Shown here one piece after another: positions 7,245 through 15,753 of a DNA stretch of 41,168 nucleotides. Both the position numbers and the translations under genes were made by a program. This DNA is from Rathayibacter tanaceti. GTDB lineage: Bacteria > Actinomycetota > Actinomycetes > Actinomycetales > Microbacteriaceae. Below the pieces are notes generated by a model. The model did no database searches, was not told the DNA's origin, and was given only the letters and a program-made list of their open reading frames with translations. The stretch's first letter is position 1, and every line of letters begins with the position of its first letter. Where the stretch lies: NCBI RefSeq assembly GCF_001634385.1, contig NZ_LIIN01000009.1, positions 1 through 41,168 on the forward strand, read 5' to 3'.

Positions 7245-10115
7245 TTACTTCGCGCTCGTCGCGCGGAGTGCGCGACGACGGACGGCCGTCAGAACGCCCC
7301 CGCAGAGCAGGAGCAGACCCCCGCCCAGTGCGAGCGGACCGGCGACAGCTCCCGTCGAGGCGAGCACCGTGGGGACCATTCCGACGGGCGGCACCGTGAC
7401 GAGGGCGCAACTGGAGGAGGCGTCGTCGTCGCAGGCGTGCGCCACCGAGGTCGGCGTGAAGCCCTCGGGCACGCCATCGATCCGCGCGCGGTTCGGGATC
7501 GTCCACGCGTCCACGCCTTCGGCGACCTGCCCGGTGACGGTGAACGTTGTCGAGGCACCCGGTGCCAGTGACAGTCCTTCGACGGAGAGGTCGGCCGACT
7601 CAGGGCCGCCGTCCTGCGAGATCGACACGCCGCTCAGGTGCTCGAGCTCGGGGACGTCGGTGAGGGTGAACCCTTCGGCCGGGCGGGTCCCCTCGTTGGT
7701 CACCACGATCCGGAAGCCGGCGCGCTGCCCGTGCTCGACGGTCTCGTCGATGGCCGTCTTGTCGATCGAGAGTCTCCCCTCGACGGGAGGCACCGGGATT
7801 TCGGCGCAGGAGAACGCGGCATCGTCGACGCAGGCGTTGTCTACCGTCGGCGGGTCGAAGCCCTCCGGCTGCTGAGTGATCGTCGCCCTGTTGGGTAGCG
7901 TCCAGGCGTCGACGCCCTCGGCCACTCGCCCGCTCACGTGCAGCGAGACCTGCCCGCCGGCCGGGATGTCGAGACCGGTGACGGGCTGCGCGGCCGGCTG
8001 GACGCCTCCGGAACCGGTGTCGATGGTCGGCTCGATCAGGTGATCGAGCGTGGGCACATCGGTGACGGTGACGTCGGTCGCGTCGACCGAGCCGGTGTTC
8101 GCCACGACGATGTCGAAGCCGGCAGTGCCGCCGTGCTCCGCGCTGGGCTGCGAGGGTGTCTTGCTCAGGCGGAGCGCGCCGTCGCCGACGGTGTGTGGAA
8201 CGGTCGCGCAGGGATTGGCGTCGGTGCCCGTTCCGGACTCGGAGGGTGTGAACGGTGCTCCGGCGAGGCACGCCGTGTTGCTGAGCGCGTCGTCGCCCGC
8301 CCCGGTGACGACCACGTCGAAGGTCAGTTCGGCCGTCGTCCCGACGGGGAGCGTTCCCGCCGTCCAGCTGATCCGACCGGTGCTGGGGTCGACCGTCGCC
8401 GAGCCGTGCGAGGTGTGGATCGTCGTGGCGTCGAGGTCGGCGTCGTCGAGGACGCCCTCGTCGAGGTAGTCGACGACGGATGCATCGGCGTAGTCGCCGG
8501 ACCCGTCGGAGGTGAGCGTCACCCGGTACGGGACCCTCGCCCCGGGCAGGAGCGGGGTGCCGGGATCGACGGTGGACGTCTTGGCGATCGTCACGTGCGG
8601 GGTGAGCGGCGCGAGGGTGGCGACGGCTTCAGCTCCATCCGAGCCGGAGGTCCAGTCGTCGATCGCGCGCAGGTCCCCGTAGGAGCCGTGCACCGAGTCG
8701 TTCTCATTCGGCGCGCGACCCTCGCCGGAGTCGTCACCCTCCCAGCGGTGGACTCCCCCCGTCGAGTCGCTGCCTCCCTCACCCGAGGTGGCAGCGGCGG
8801 TGCTCGAGTAGCGCTTCGCACCCGGATCCTGGAGGAGCGAATCGTCCCAGTGGATCGAGGACGGGCTGCTGTCGCCACCCGTCGACCGGACGATCGAGAC
8901 TCCGCCCGCGGAGGACTCCGCATCGACCCGCGTGAAGTGGAACTCGTTCGTCCTCCCGACGGCAGCGCGGAACGTCACGTCGGGATCGGTGATGTCGACG
9001 GCTCCACCCTGCGCGTCGAGGCCGTCCCAGTCGACCGAGAACGGTCCGGTCTTCCCGGCGATCTTGGAGAGGTGGACGTCACGGGCACCGTCGTAGGCGC
9101 CGTCCCCGTCGACATCCACATCGACGACGACCGTGCCCGGCTGCGTACCGAGCGTGCCGGTCAACGAACCTGCGTTCGACCCCGCCGACGCCCTCCGGAA
9201 AGCGAGCCCCTCGATGGTCGGAGCGCGGTAGTCGGGGGCGATCGACTCGGGCAGATCCGGCGACGGCGGATCGAGGAAGAGCTTGTAGGTCTGCAAGCCG
9301 TCGATCCCCGAGCGGCCTGACGCCTGTACGTACTGCGAGCCCACTCCGCCTGCCTCGGACGACTGCGGCATGGGCACCGAGAGGTAGGAGGGGTCGGAGG
9401 AGCCGACCCGCACGTTCCCCTTGTTGGTGGCCTGCAGCGTCGACGCGACTCCGTCGTACCCGCGGAGGCCAAGTTCGTACCGCGCGCCCGTCTCGGTGAT
9501 GGCGTGGAGCGTGAACGAGGAACGCCGCTCCTCCGGAGAGGAGTACGACTCGCGCGCTCCGGACTGGATCGCGTAGGAGTTCGACCACACACGACCCGCG
9601 AGCCCGGTGCCGCCCGCGTCAGCGACTCCGACGCTCCACAGCAGATTGACCGGAGCGGTCACATCGTCGTCGGCGACATCGATCCGGTAGACCCCCGTTT
9701 CGGGAGCGACGAAGGAGCCTCCTGCAGAGACCGACGGCGGCGCGCCCCGTGGGAAGACCTGCTCGTCGAGGACGGAGCCGTCGGGAGCGGTCACCTTGGC
9801 CGATCCTCCGCCGCTCTCGCCCTCGCCTGCGCCGGAGCCGGCCTTGAGCGGATGCAGGTCCACACGGAGCGTCTCGCCCGCACGGACCCACGCCGAAATC
9901 GTCGTGATTCCCGCGTTCGTCGCACCGCCGTGCAGCAGAGTGTTCTCGATCGTCGTATGCGGGGCGTCGGCGGCGACTGCAGGAGGCGGCGCCAATCCTC
10001 CACCTAGCAGGCCGCCGACGAGCACGCAGCCCGCCGTCGTCCCGACAAGTGCTCGCGCGGTTCGCGCTCGTGGTCGTCCGCGCTCGTCCCGCCCCGACTG
10101 TTCCGTTCGACTCAT
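7245..10115 (-). CDS. Cell-wall-anchored surface protein with DUF11-type repeats and LASTG sortase signal
   Basis: A 956-residue exported protein. Residues 1-49 are a basic N-terminus plus hydrophobic core ending PPPAVAAD, a Sec signal peptide. Residues 50-500 are a large beta-rich extracellular region with no named domain. From about 500 come three immunoglobulin-like repeats of the DUF11 type, at about 500-635, 640-780 and 780-905; the last two are near copies of each other (both contain VAEGVDAWT and PNRA). The C-terminus has LASTG (918-922), a hydrophobic helix and an RRRALR tail: the layout of a sortase substrate, with LAxTG being the class E sortase motif of actinobacteria. ATG 10115 has AGGAGAGG seven bases upstream; upstream in-frame codons are not plausible. 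Likely an adhesin or envelope component. No sortase gene is in the window. Confidence 0.85.
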   Translation of the reverse strand: MSRTEQSGRDERGRPRARTARALVGTTAGCVLVGGLLGGGLAPPPAVAADAPHTTIENTLLHGGATNAGITTISAWVRAGETLRVDLHPLKAGSGAGEGESGGGSAKVTAPDGSVLDEQVFPRGAPPSVSAGGSFVAPETGVYRIDVADDDVTAPVNLLWSVGVADAGGTGLAGRVWSNSYAIQSGARESYSSPEERRSSFTLHAITETGARYELGLRGYDGVASTLQATNKGNVRVGSSDPSYLSVPMPQSSEAGGVGSQYVQASGRSGIDGLQTYKLFLDPPSPDLPESIAPDYRAPTIEGLAFRRASAGSNAGSLTGTLGTQPGTVVVDVDVDGDGAYDGARDVHLSKIAGKTGPFSVDWDGLDAQGGAVDITDPDVTFRAAVGRTNEFHFTRVDAESSAGGVSIVRSTGGDSSPSSIHWDDSLLQDPGAKRYSSTAAATSGEGGSDSTGGVHRWEGDDSGEGRAPNENDSVHGSYGDLRAIDDWTSGSDGAEAVATLAPLTPHVTIAKTSTVDPGTPLLPGARVPYRVTLTSDGSGDYADASVVDYLDEGVLDDADLDATTIHTSHGSATVDPSTGRISWTAGTLPVGTTAELTFDVVVTGAGDDALSNTACLAGAPFTPSESGTGTDANPCATVPHTVGDGALRLSKTPSQPSAEHGGTAGFDIVVANTGSVDATDVTVTDVPTLDHLIEPTIDTGSGGVQPAAQPVTGLDIPAGGQVSLHVSGRVAEGVDAWTLPNRATITQQPEGFDPPTVDNACVDDAAFSCAEIPVPPVEGRLSIDKTAIDETVEHGQRAGFRIVVTNEGTRPAEGFTLTDVPELEHLSGVSISQDGGPESADLSVEGLSLAPGASTTFTVTGQVAEGVDAWTIPNRARIDGVPEGFTPTSVAHACDDDASSSCALVTVPPVGMVPTVLASTGAVAGPLALGGGLLLLCGGVLTAVRRRALRATSAK

Positions 10116-10798
10116 CCGATGTCCTCTCCTCAGCCGTCCGAACGCAACGCGTCGGCGGCGACTCTTCAGCCCCACGAAAAAAGAATATTGCTCAGGTCGA
10201 TGTGACCGTCTCGCGGACGGCGTCATCTGGGGAGAACGGCGCGAGATGGCGTTTGGGGAGGAGGACAGCCAGGCGTGCCGGCGGTCCGGCGGCTCCTTTT
10301 CGCGAGCGGCAGGACGACTTTCCGCTCGCCGAGAGCGTCCACGCTCATCGACCGCCGCAGCACCAGATCCGCCGAGAAGCCCGAGCATCTCGCCGAGGCG
10401 GACCGCTCTGGCCTCTCTCCCCCGGTCGGCGGCCCCCTCCTCGACGACTCACGGCTGCGTCGCCCGGATCCGAGATGTTCGTCACACCGCGCGCAGATCA
10501 GGGGGTTCCGCTTCCGTTCCGCGGAACCACTGGAGGAGCGGCTCGGTCACGAGGTCAGCAGGACGTCCGTATCCGGTGAGTCGGGGGGCCGCCATCACCG
10601 TTGCGCCCCTGCTGCCACCACATCTCATTGCGGCGGAGGAGTCGATCGCCAACATGCGAAGGACCGCCGCCTCCCGCCGCGGGCACCACCGCCTGACACG
10701 GCACCTGGGGCGCCTGAACGCAGCAACCACGCCCGCGACCAGGGAGGCACCCCTGAAGCGCGCGAGAAGGAGAAACCCCAGATGAGCCCTAGGAAAAA
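10116..10798. other. Intergenic region between surface-protein gene and tRNA-Arg remnant
   Basis: No coding frame is credible here. An A-rich patch at about 10,176-10,196 lies upstream of the surface-protein gene and may contain its promoter on the minus strand. The right end (10,773-10,798) resembles the sequence next to the intact tRNA at 21,939-21,964. Apparent peptides reading GGIRTPNLL are translations of the antisense of the tRNA, not genes. Confidence 0.6.
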
Positions 10799-10801
10799 CG
10801 A

Positions 10802-10827
10802 GAACGGCCCGCCGAAGCGGGCCGTTC
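10802..10827 (-). terminator. Original chromosomal tRNA-Arg terminator
   Basis: On the minus strand this forms a perfect 11-bp stem (GAACGGCCCGC with GCGGGCCGUUC) closed by a UUCG tetraloop, followed by a CGUUUUUC tail. It lies just past the 3' end of the tRNA-Arg fragment and was presumably the terminator of the complete gene before the element inserted. Confidence 0.75.
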
Positions 10828-10830
10828 TGC

Positions 10831-10893
10831 TCTGTCTCAACCAGAGTGCGCCCGGAGGGATTCGAACCCCCAACCTTCTGATCCGTAGTCAGA
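10831..10893 (-). repeat. Left attachment site: 63-bp repeat with 3' part of tRNA-Arg
   Basis: These 63 bases are identical to 21,997-22,059. They contain bases 10,847-10,893 of a tRNA-Arg(ACG) gene, minus strand: anticodon arm, variable region, T arm and 3' acceptor half. The D arm and 5' acceptor are missing, so this is a truncated copy. Identity stops exactly at the 5' side of the anticodon stem (AGA then GCC here, AGA then TGC in the intact gene), as expected for an att core at the anticodon loop of a tRNA used by a tyrosine integrase. Confidence 0.9.
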
Positions 10894-10982
10894 GCCGGGG
10901 CGTCCACGGTCGTCCGCCGAGGCCGCTGGAGCCCGCGGCTTGCGTCCCCCGAGGCCGCCGAGACGACCACGCATGTGGACAC

Positions 10983-11003
10983 GTTGCTGTCAGCGTTGCT
11001 GTC
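10983..11003 (+). repeat. Paired GTTGCTGTC repeats near left end (possible integrase/Xis arm sites)
   Basis: GTTGCTGTC occurs at 10,983-10,991 and again at 10,995-11,003, a 12-bp period, about 90 bp inside the left repeat. The same doublet with the same period and orientation occurs near the right end (21,842-21,862). Position and symmetry suggest arm-type binding sites used by the integrase or excisionase. Confidence 0.6.
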
Positions 11004-11023
11004 CGTGGTGGGGTGGTGCTCCG

Positions 11024-11638
11024 ATGACCACCGCCGACTGGCACGACCTGTTCGTCCCGACGCTCATGCCCGATGCGCCGGCCGGTCACGTGCGCATGCG
11101 TGCCGATGTGCTCCCGCCCCAGGTCTTCGGGTCCAACGTCCGCAAGATCGCACGGGAGTCGGAGTGGGATCGGATCCGCCTGGGCGTCTCGGCCCGCGCC
11201 GGGAAGCTGTGCCAGATCTGCGGTGGCGAGTCGTACGGCCCGTATCGCAAAGTCCAGCATCCCGACTGCCACGAGATCTGGCGCTTCGAGGAGCGTAGCG
11301 ACGGCCTGACTCAGGTCCTTGCTGGCCTCATCGCTCTGTGCAAGACGTGCCACAACACGCAGCACATCGGCCGGGCCCCGGACCTTGACCAGGTGATGGA
11401 GGTCCTGATGGGGCTCAACGGCTGGACAAGAGAGGAAGCGCGCGCCTACGTGCAGCGAGCCTTCGCACGCCTCAAGCTGCTCCGCGATGTCGAGATCCAC
11501 CTCGACCTGTCACTGCTCGTGGGGCAGATCGTCGTGCCGAGCGCGCCTGACTTGCTCTTCACCTCAGCGGGCCGTGAAGCCCTAGGCCCCTCGTGGAAGC
11601 CTTCGGGACCTGCGACCAGGAGGTGCGCCTCGACGTAG
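11024..11638 (+). CDS. HNH-type zinc-binding protein, putative endonuclease
   Basis: A 204-residue protein carried just inside the left end of the element. The core at about residues 60-115 has CQICGG, then CHEIWRF, then LIALCKTCHNTQH. The two Cys pairs make a structural zinc site and the CHEIW and HNTQH blocks match the HNH/McrA-like family often annotated as HNH endonuclease. The C-terminal half is helical (REEARAYVQRAFARLKLL) and may bind DNA or a partner. ATG 11,024 is chosen because the conserved part starts soon after; a G-rich stretch upstream may act as ribosome site. Base composition is like the element backbone, not like the A/T-rich operon downstream. It could be a mobile-element nuclease, a defence effector or a maintenance gene. 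Confidence 0.7.
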   Translation: MTTADWHDLFVPTLMPDAPAGHVRMRADVLPPQVFGSNVRKIARESEWDRIRLGVSARAGKLCQICGGESYGPYRKVQHPDCHEIWRFEERSDGLTQVLAGLIALCKTCHNTQHIGRAPDLDQVMEVLMGLNGWTREEARAYVQRAFARLKLLRDVEIHLDLSLLVGQIVVPSAPDLLFTSAGREALGPSWKPSGPATRRCAST

Positions 11639-11812
11639 CGCCGTCCCCCGGACCAGCAACGTGCCTCGCGATGGCGTCGGCACGCGGACCCGCCCCTCAC
11701 ACGTGGAGAGGCGGATCTTGCTGGTTAAGAGGGACCGGCATCATCGCGGCGGCCCGCCGAGGAGCGCCCGGACCGCAGCGGAGCGAGGACCGGACGCACC
11801 GCAGGTGGGGCA

Positions 11813-11831
11813 CGCCGGGCGAAGCCCGGCG
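11813..11831 (+). terminator. Strong GC hairpin between HNH gene and ATPase/protease operon
   Basis: CGCCGGGC and GCCCGGCG form a perfect 8-bp stem with a GAA loop. No U-tract follows, so it may be a Rho-type or boundary structure. It lies near where composition changes from GC-rich backbone to the A/T-richer cargo. The 11,639-11,812 segment before it is GC-rich and repetitive (GCAGCGGAGCGAGG-like) with no gene seen. Confidence 0.45.
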
Positions 11832-11864
11832 CTTGAACGAGTAAAGAAAGTTCTCACGGCATGG

Positions 11865-11895
11865 TTGGCACGGGGGCACCCACGTCGGATACAGT
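11865..11895 (+). promoter_or_regulatory. Candidate promoter of the ietAS-like operon
   Basis: TTGGCA (11,865-11,870) and GATACA or TACAGT (11,888-11,895), spaced 17-19 bp, resemble -35 and -10 boxes about 35-40 bases before the ATG of the ATPase gene. The leader includes an AGGAGA ribosome site at about 11,917-11,922. Confidence 0.45.
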
Positions 11896-11927
11896 TGGAG
11901 TGTTAACTACGGCACGAGGAGACACCG

Positions 11928-12890
11928 ATGGCCCGTTCTGATCTCCTACTCGATCTCATCGAAGCCGAACAGCGCGGTGATAAGTCTCGCTTCCGAGGTC
12001 TCGTCGAGACCATCATTGCCGAGGAGCGGGCGAATCAGCATCATCTTCTAGCGGATCGCCTTGCAGAGTTAATCACTACGCATGGGCATAGTGGCACCCC
12101 TCAGCGCGACAGCTACAGCTCCGCCGTCTCGGACCTGGTCCACGAGGTTATACCCCGCAAGCGAATTGACGACCTTAGACTCGCGCCGCTCGTACAGCAG
12201 AGCGTCCGCGAGTTGATCGAGGAGCACCACCGCGGAGATCTTCTGCGAAGCTACGGCATCGAACCCAGGAATCGCGTACTCTTCGAAGGCCCCCCCGGCA
12301 ACGGAAAGACGTCTTTAGCTGAGGCCCTTGCCACGGAGTTAATGCTCCCGTTCTACACGGTTAGGTACGAGGGTGTTGTATCGAGCTTTCTTGGAGAAAC
12401 CACGGCTCGATTGGACCAGGTGTTTGATTTCGCGCGGACGCGTCGCTGCGTCCTGTTCTTCGACGAGCTTGACACACTAGCGAAAGAAAGAGCAGACGCC
12501 CACGAAACGGGCGAAATTAAGCGCGTAGTTTCCACCCTGCTAATGCAGATAGACAGACTGCCGGCTCACGTCATCCTGGTTGGCGCAACCAATCACAGCG
12601 AACTGCTTGATAGGGCAGCGTGGCGACGTTTTCAATTACGCATAACACTTGAGAGCCCGTCTCGCACCAATATGACCGCTTATCTTGAGGGTCTCGTCAA
12701 GCAACTCGGGGGTCATTTAGGTTTCACCCCCCGCACCTTGGCTGACAAGCTAGCCGGCGCGAGCTATGCCGAGGTCGAAGAATTTGCAAAAGATATTCGC
12801 CGCAGAGTGATTTTGACAGGCCCTGGCGCCGATACGCCGACCATAGTGCGAGAACGAATCGCTATGTGGCGTAGCCAGGCATCGTCGTGA
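11928..12890 (+). CDS. ietA: AAA+ ATPase, IetA-like (defence / plasmid maintenance)
   Basis: This 320-residue ATPase has a helical N-terminal part (1-75) and an AAA+ domain: Walker A GPPGNGKTS (121-129), a pore-type segment YEGVVSSFLGET (147-158), Walker B VLFFDELD (175-182), sensor 1 GATNH (219-223) and Arg residues in DRAAWRRF (228-235) in arginine-finger position. It matches the fused-free ATPase half of IetAS pairs, in which an AAA+ protein acts with a subtilisin-like protease encoded next to it; such pairs were first described as a Ti-plasmid incompatibility/stability locus and later scored as anti-phage. Its stop overlaps the GTG of the protease gene (GTGA), so they are coupled. Codons are unusual for this genome: TTA Leu at residues 48, 130 and 138 and elsewhere, showing foreign origin. 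A generic FtsH/Vps4-like AAA is the alternative; the protease partner favours IetA. Confidence 0.8.
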   Translation: MARSDLLLDLIEAEQRGDKSRFRGLVETIIAEERANQHHLLADRLAELITTHGHSGTPQRDSYSSAVSDLVHEVIPRKRIDDLRLAPLVQQSVRELIEEHHRGDLLRSYGIEPRNRVLFEGPPGNGKTSLAEALATELMLPFYTVRYEGVVSSFLGETTARLDQVFDFARTRRCVLFFDELDTLAKERADAHETGEIKRVVSTLLMQIDRLPAHVILVGATNHSELLDRAAWRRFQLRITLESPSRTNMTAYLEGLVKQLGGHLGFTPRTLADKLAGASYAEVEEFAKDIRRRVILTGPGADTPTIVRERIAMWRSQASS

Positions 12891-15481
12891 GCGACCCTCG
12901 CCCGTACTTAGCATTCCCTGCGGCAGCCACTGTGAGGCAGCCTAGCGGGACTGGCTTTCCCGGCCCCAAAGTAGTTGGACCACCGCCGGCAGAGCAGGCA
13001 GCACGCATCGGCCCTAAGCTCGATCGACTTCATAGCGCTCTAGAGGCGCGTCGGGTCAATGTGCACGAAGCAGCCGACGAGGGTGACCCCTCGCTCATTG
13101 TCGTCTTTGACCTCGCCGGAACAGTAGAGGATTTCCGCAAAGCGGCGGCAAAAGTGCCGGGCTTCGACTACCTGCTGGAAGTTGACGAGGAAAAGAGTCA
13201 ACCGGATTCCCTTTTTCATCTAGAGGAACATTCCGTAGCAGTCAACAAGCCCGTGCCTCGCACACTTCACGTTGTCATGTCCGACGCAGCCGCCGCACGT
13301 CAACTCGTGTCTCTTTTCAAGCAGTGGGAAGAAAATCCACGCGTGACACTAAGGACGGGCTTCAATCCCCTTAAGCAAGTTTTCGCGCAACTACGAAATG
13401 TTCGACCTTGGAGTATTCAGGATAGAGTTCGAGAGACAGGCCTCCTGGAGGAGTGGAGCGAAGATCTCGAAGCAGCGGGCCCGTACAGAAGCAGTAAGCG
13501 CGTAGAGATTGAGTTATGGTTTCGAAGCGACGCGGACCTGCGAATAAGGGCAGAAGGTCACGTACGAAGAGTAGTTAGTGCAAGCGGTGGTCAGGTAGTC
13601 TCTTCAACAATAATTGCGGAGGCAAGCTACCATGCCCTCCTTGCCGACATTCCCATACAAGCCGTGGAGTCCGTCGTCAAAGATGGGGCGGAGTCTTTGG
13701 CCGTCTTGACGACCGATGCCGTTATGTTCGTGAGCCCATATCGGCCCATGTCCTTTGAAACAACCAGCGCATTTGAGCCACAAGAACTCCCCACCCCCAC
13801 GGAAGCTGATACGTCGCCCCCTCGAGTTGCCCTACTCGATGGGTTGCCGATAGCCAATCACCCCCACCTTGCGGGCAAAGTCATAGTCGACGACCCCGAT
13901 GACTTAGCGCAAGAGTATCCCATTTCGGCCCGCGCACATGGCACGGCGATGGCTTCTTTGATCATTAGAGGCGACCTCAGGGACGGATCGCAGCCCATCG
14001 CTGGTCGCATCTATGTTCGCCCCATACTTACGCCCCACGAATTCGGTGATCGAGAGGTTGCCAAGAGTGACCTGCTATTTCCCGACCTCCTCCATCGATC
14101 GATCAAACGGATAGTTGACGGTGACGACGGCTCCCCCGCCGCCGCACCAAGCGTGAGAGTTATCAATCTATCGATAGGTGACGATACTAAAGTATTCGTA
14201 AACCGCATGAGTCCGGCAGCGAGAGTCATCGACTGGCTGTCGGTGAACTACAACGTACTCATCATTGTAAGTGCCGGAAATCACGTAAGACTTCCTATTG
14301 AAATACCGGCGAGTGCCACCAGCAGTGCGGAGACTCTCCACTCCGCCGCGCGACAGGCGACTTACGCATCCGCGCGACACCGTGGCATGTTGTCTCCAGC
14401 CGAGTCTATTAACGCGATCTCGGTCGGCGCCCTCCATCAAGACAGCTCAGGAGCGCAAGCACCTGACACCGTTTTGGATGCCACGGCAGAGGGCGCACCC
14501 GCGCTGTACAGCGCCGTCGGGCTCGGTTTCCGTGGATCCGTGAAACCAGACCTATACATGTCTGCTGGGAGGGCGTTCTACTCCCGCCCGCCCCAGGATG
14601 GCAATTCTGTTCGCATCAAGCCAGGCCAGCCTGGAAACGAAGGACCCGGACACCTAGTGGCTGGCCCTCCGCACTCGGGACTGAAAACGGGCGTGGCGTA
14701 CACTCATGGCTCGAGTAATGCTGCCGCACTGGCGACTCGCACCGCAGCTTCTATTTTTTCAACTCTAGAGGATCCTTCTCAAGTTGGAGACCCTTTTCCC
14801 TGGCCCGACGCCCAATATCACCCCGTTTTAGTCAAGGCCCTATTGGTGCATTCGGCACGATGGGGGATCAATAAAGACAGACTGATCGCAGAGCTTGGAC
14901 CCTTGCATGAAACTCTTCGGGCTCGAAGAAACCTCACTAAACTTCTTGGCTATGGCAGCGTAGATTCGAATCGCGCAATGTCTGCCCTTACAAATCGTGC
15001 ACTTATCGTGGGCGCTGGGACCCTTCGGGCCGGGGATCGGCAGCGCTTTGAGTTTCCCCTGCCGGCCGACCTTCGATCTTCTACGGCTTGGCGCCGCCTA
15101 ACCGTGACGCTCGCATGGCTGACACCAATTGAGCCGAGCTCACGCAAGTACCGAGGAGTAAAGCTCACACTTAAGGATCCGGACACAAATATTATCGGGG
15201 CGAGCGCCTCACAAGCCGATTATTGGCCCAGCCTAAACGGCACCGTCCAACAACATGTACTGGACGGATCTGCGGGTGTGAACTTTGGCGAGAATGGAGT
15301 CATTCGGCTAGACGTTGACGCGCATTCAGACGCTATTAAAGATTCGACTCCAGTTCGCTTTGCGCTCGTTACCTCCCTTGAAGTGGCGCCCAGCACATCC
15401 GTCAATGTATTTGACCAAGTTCGTGCGGGCTTACGAATTCAGGCCTCGGCCCGGACCGCCGCTCAAGTTCGCACGCGGTAG
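12887..15481 (+). CDS. ietS: Subtilisin-like S8 serine protease, IetS-like
   Basis: This 864-residue protein has an N-terminal region of about 310 residues without a named domain, then a peptidase S8 domain. The catalytic triad is readable: Asp318 in VALLDGLP, His351 in ARAHGTAMAS and Ser610 in THGSSNAAALATR (GSS-N-A-A matches the GTSMA motif); INLSIGDD and IIVSAGNH mark the intervening conserved strands, with Asn in SAGN as oxyanion residue. The C-terminal ~220 residues are beta-rich. There is no signal peptide, so it acts in the cytoplasm, as expected for an IetS protein working with the AAA+ partner. GTG 12,887 overlaps the ATPase stop by four bases. Composition is A/T-rich with rare codons, like the ATPase gene. 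How the pair senses phage or plasmid loss is not established. Confidence 0.85.
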   Translation: MSDPRPYLAFPAAATVRQPSGTGFPGPKVVGPPPAEQAARIGPKLDRLHSALEARRVNVHEAADEGDPSLIVVFDLAGTVEDFRKAAAKVPGFDYLLEVDEEKSQPDSLFHLEEHSVAVNKPVPRTLHVVMSDAAAARQLVSLFKQWEENPRVTLRTGFNPLKQVFAQLRNVRPWSIQDRVRETGLLEEWSEDLEAAGPYRSSKRVEIELWFRSDADLRIRAEGHVRRVVSASGGQVVSSTIIAEASYHALLADIPIQAVESVVKDGAESLAVLTTDAVMFVSPYRPMSFETTSAFEPQELPTPTEADTSPPRVALLDGLPIANHPHLAGKVIVDDPDDLAQEYPISARAHGTAMASLIIRGDLRDGSQPIAGRIYVRPILTPHEFGDREVAKSDLLFPDLLHRSIKRIVDGDDGSPAAAPSVRVINLSIGDDTKVFVNRMSPAARVIDWLSVNYNVLIIVSAGNHVRLPIEIPASATSSAETLHSAARQATYASARHRGMLSPAESINAISVGALHQDSSGAQAPDTVLDATAEGAPALYSAVGLGFRGSVKPDLYMSAGRAFYSRPPQDGNSVRIKPGQPGNEGPGHLVAGPPHSGLKTGVAYTHGSSNAAALATRTAASIFSTLEDPSQVGDPFPWPDAQYHPVLVKALLVHSARWGINKDRLIAELGPLHETLRARRNLTKLLGYGSVDSNRAMSALTNRALIVGAGTLRAGDRQRFEFPLPADLRSSTAWRRLTVTLAWLTPIEPSSRKYRGVKLTLKDPDTNIIGASASQADYWPSLNGTVQQHVLDGSAGVNFGENGVIRLDVDAHSDAIKDSTPVRFALVTSLEVAPSTSVNVFDQVRAGLRIQASARTAAQVRTR

Positions 15482-15753
15482 ACCACCACCCTCGACTATT
15501 GACACGCGTTCGAGCAAATGGTTGCCGTCAGTTTTTGAACCAAGTGAAAGCAGGGCGCCCGTTCGGCATTTCCTGACTTAGCTCCAGAAGCCAAAGCGGA
15601 ATAGGTTGCCCTTTAGCGTGTAAAACGGAGACCCAGAGTTGCGCTGCTGCGACCTCATATTCTTCGGCCATGATTCACCTACACTCGATGCGGTTCACGC
15701 ACGCCGTTAGTCTCTTGTGGGGTCGTACAGCTAGCCTCGGCGGCACTGTCTTA
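15482..15753. other. Non-coding tail of the A/T-rich cargo
   Basis: No credible gene is seen between the protease stop and the convergent gene ending at 15,754. Composition remains A/T-richer than the backbone to about 15,750, so the right edge of the acquired cargo probably lies here. No terminal inverted repeats or transposase remnants are visible. Confidence 0.5.

Noticed and set aside
10640-11027. Reading frames with a GGIRTPNLLIRSQ-like peptide near both tRNA-Arg copies
   Set aside because: This peptide is the well-known false translation of the antisense strand of tRNA-Arg and has no coding bias or ribosome site.
11639-11927. Small structured RNA between the HNH gene and the ATPase gene
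   Set aside because: Apart from one strong hairpin and GC-rich repeats there is no recognisable RNA family or promoter-terminator pair.
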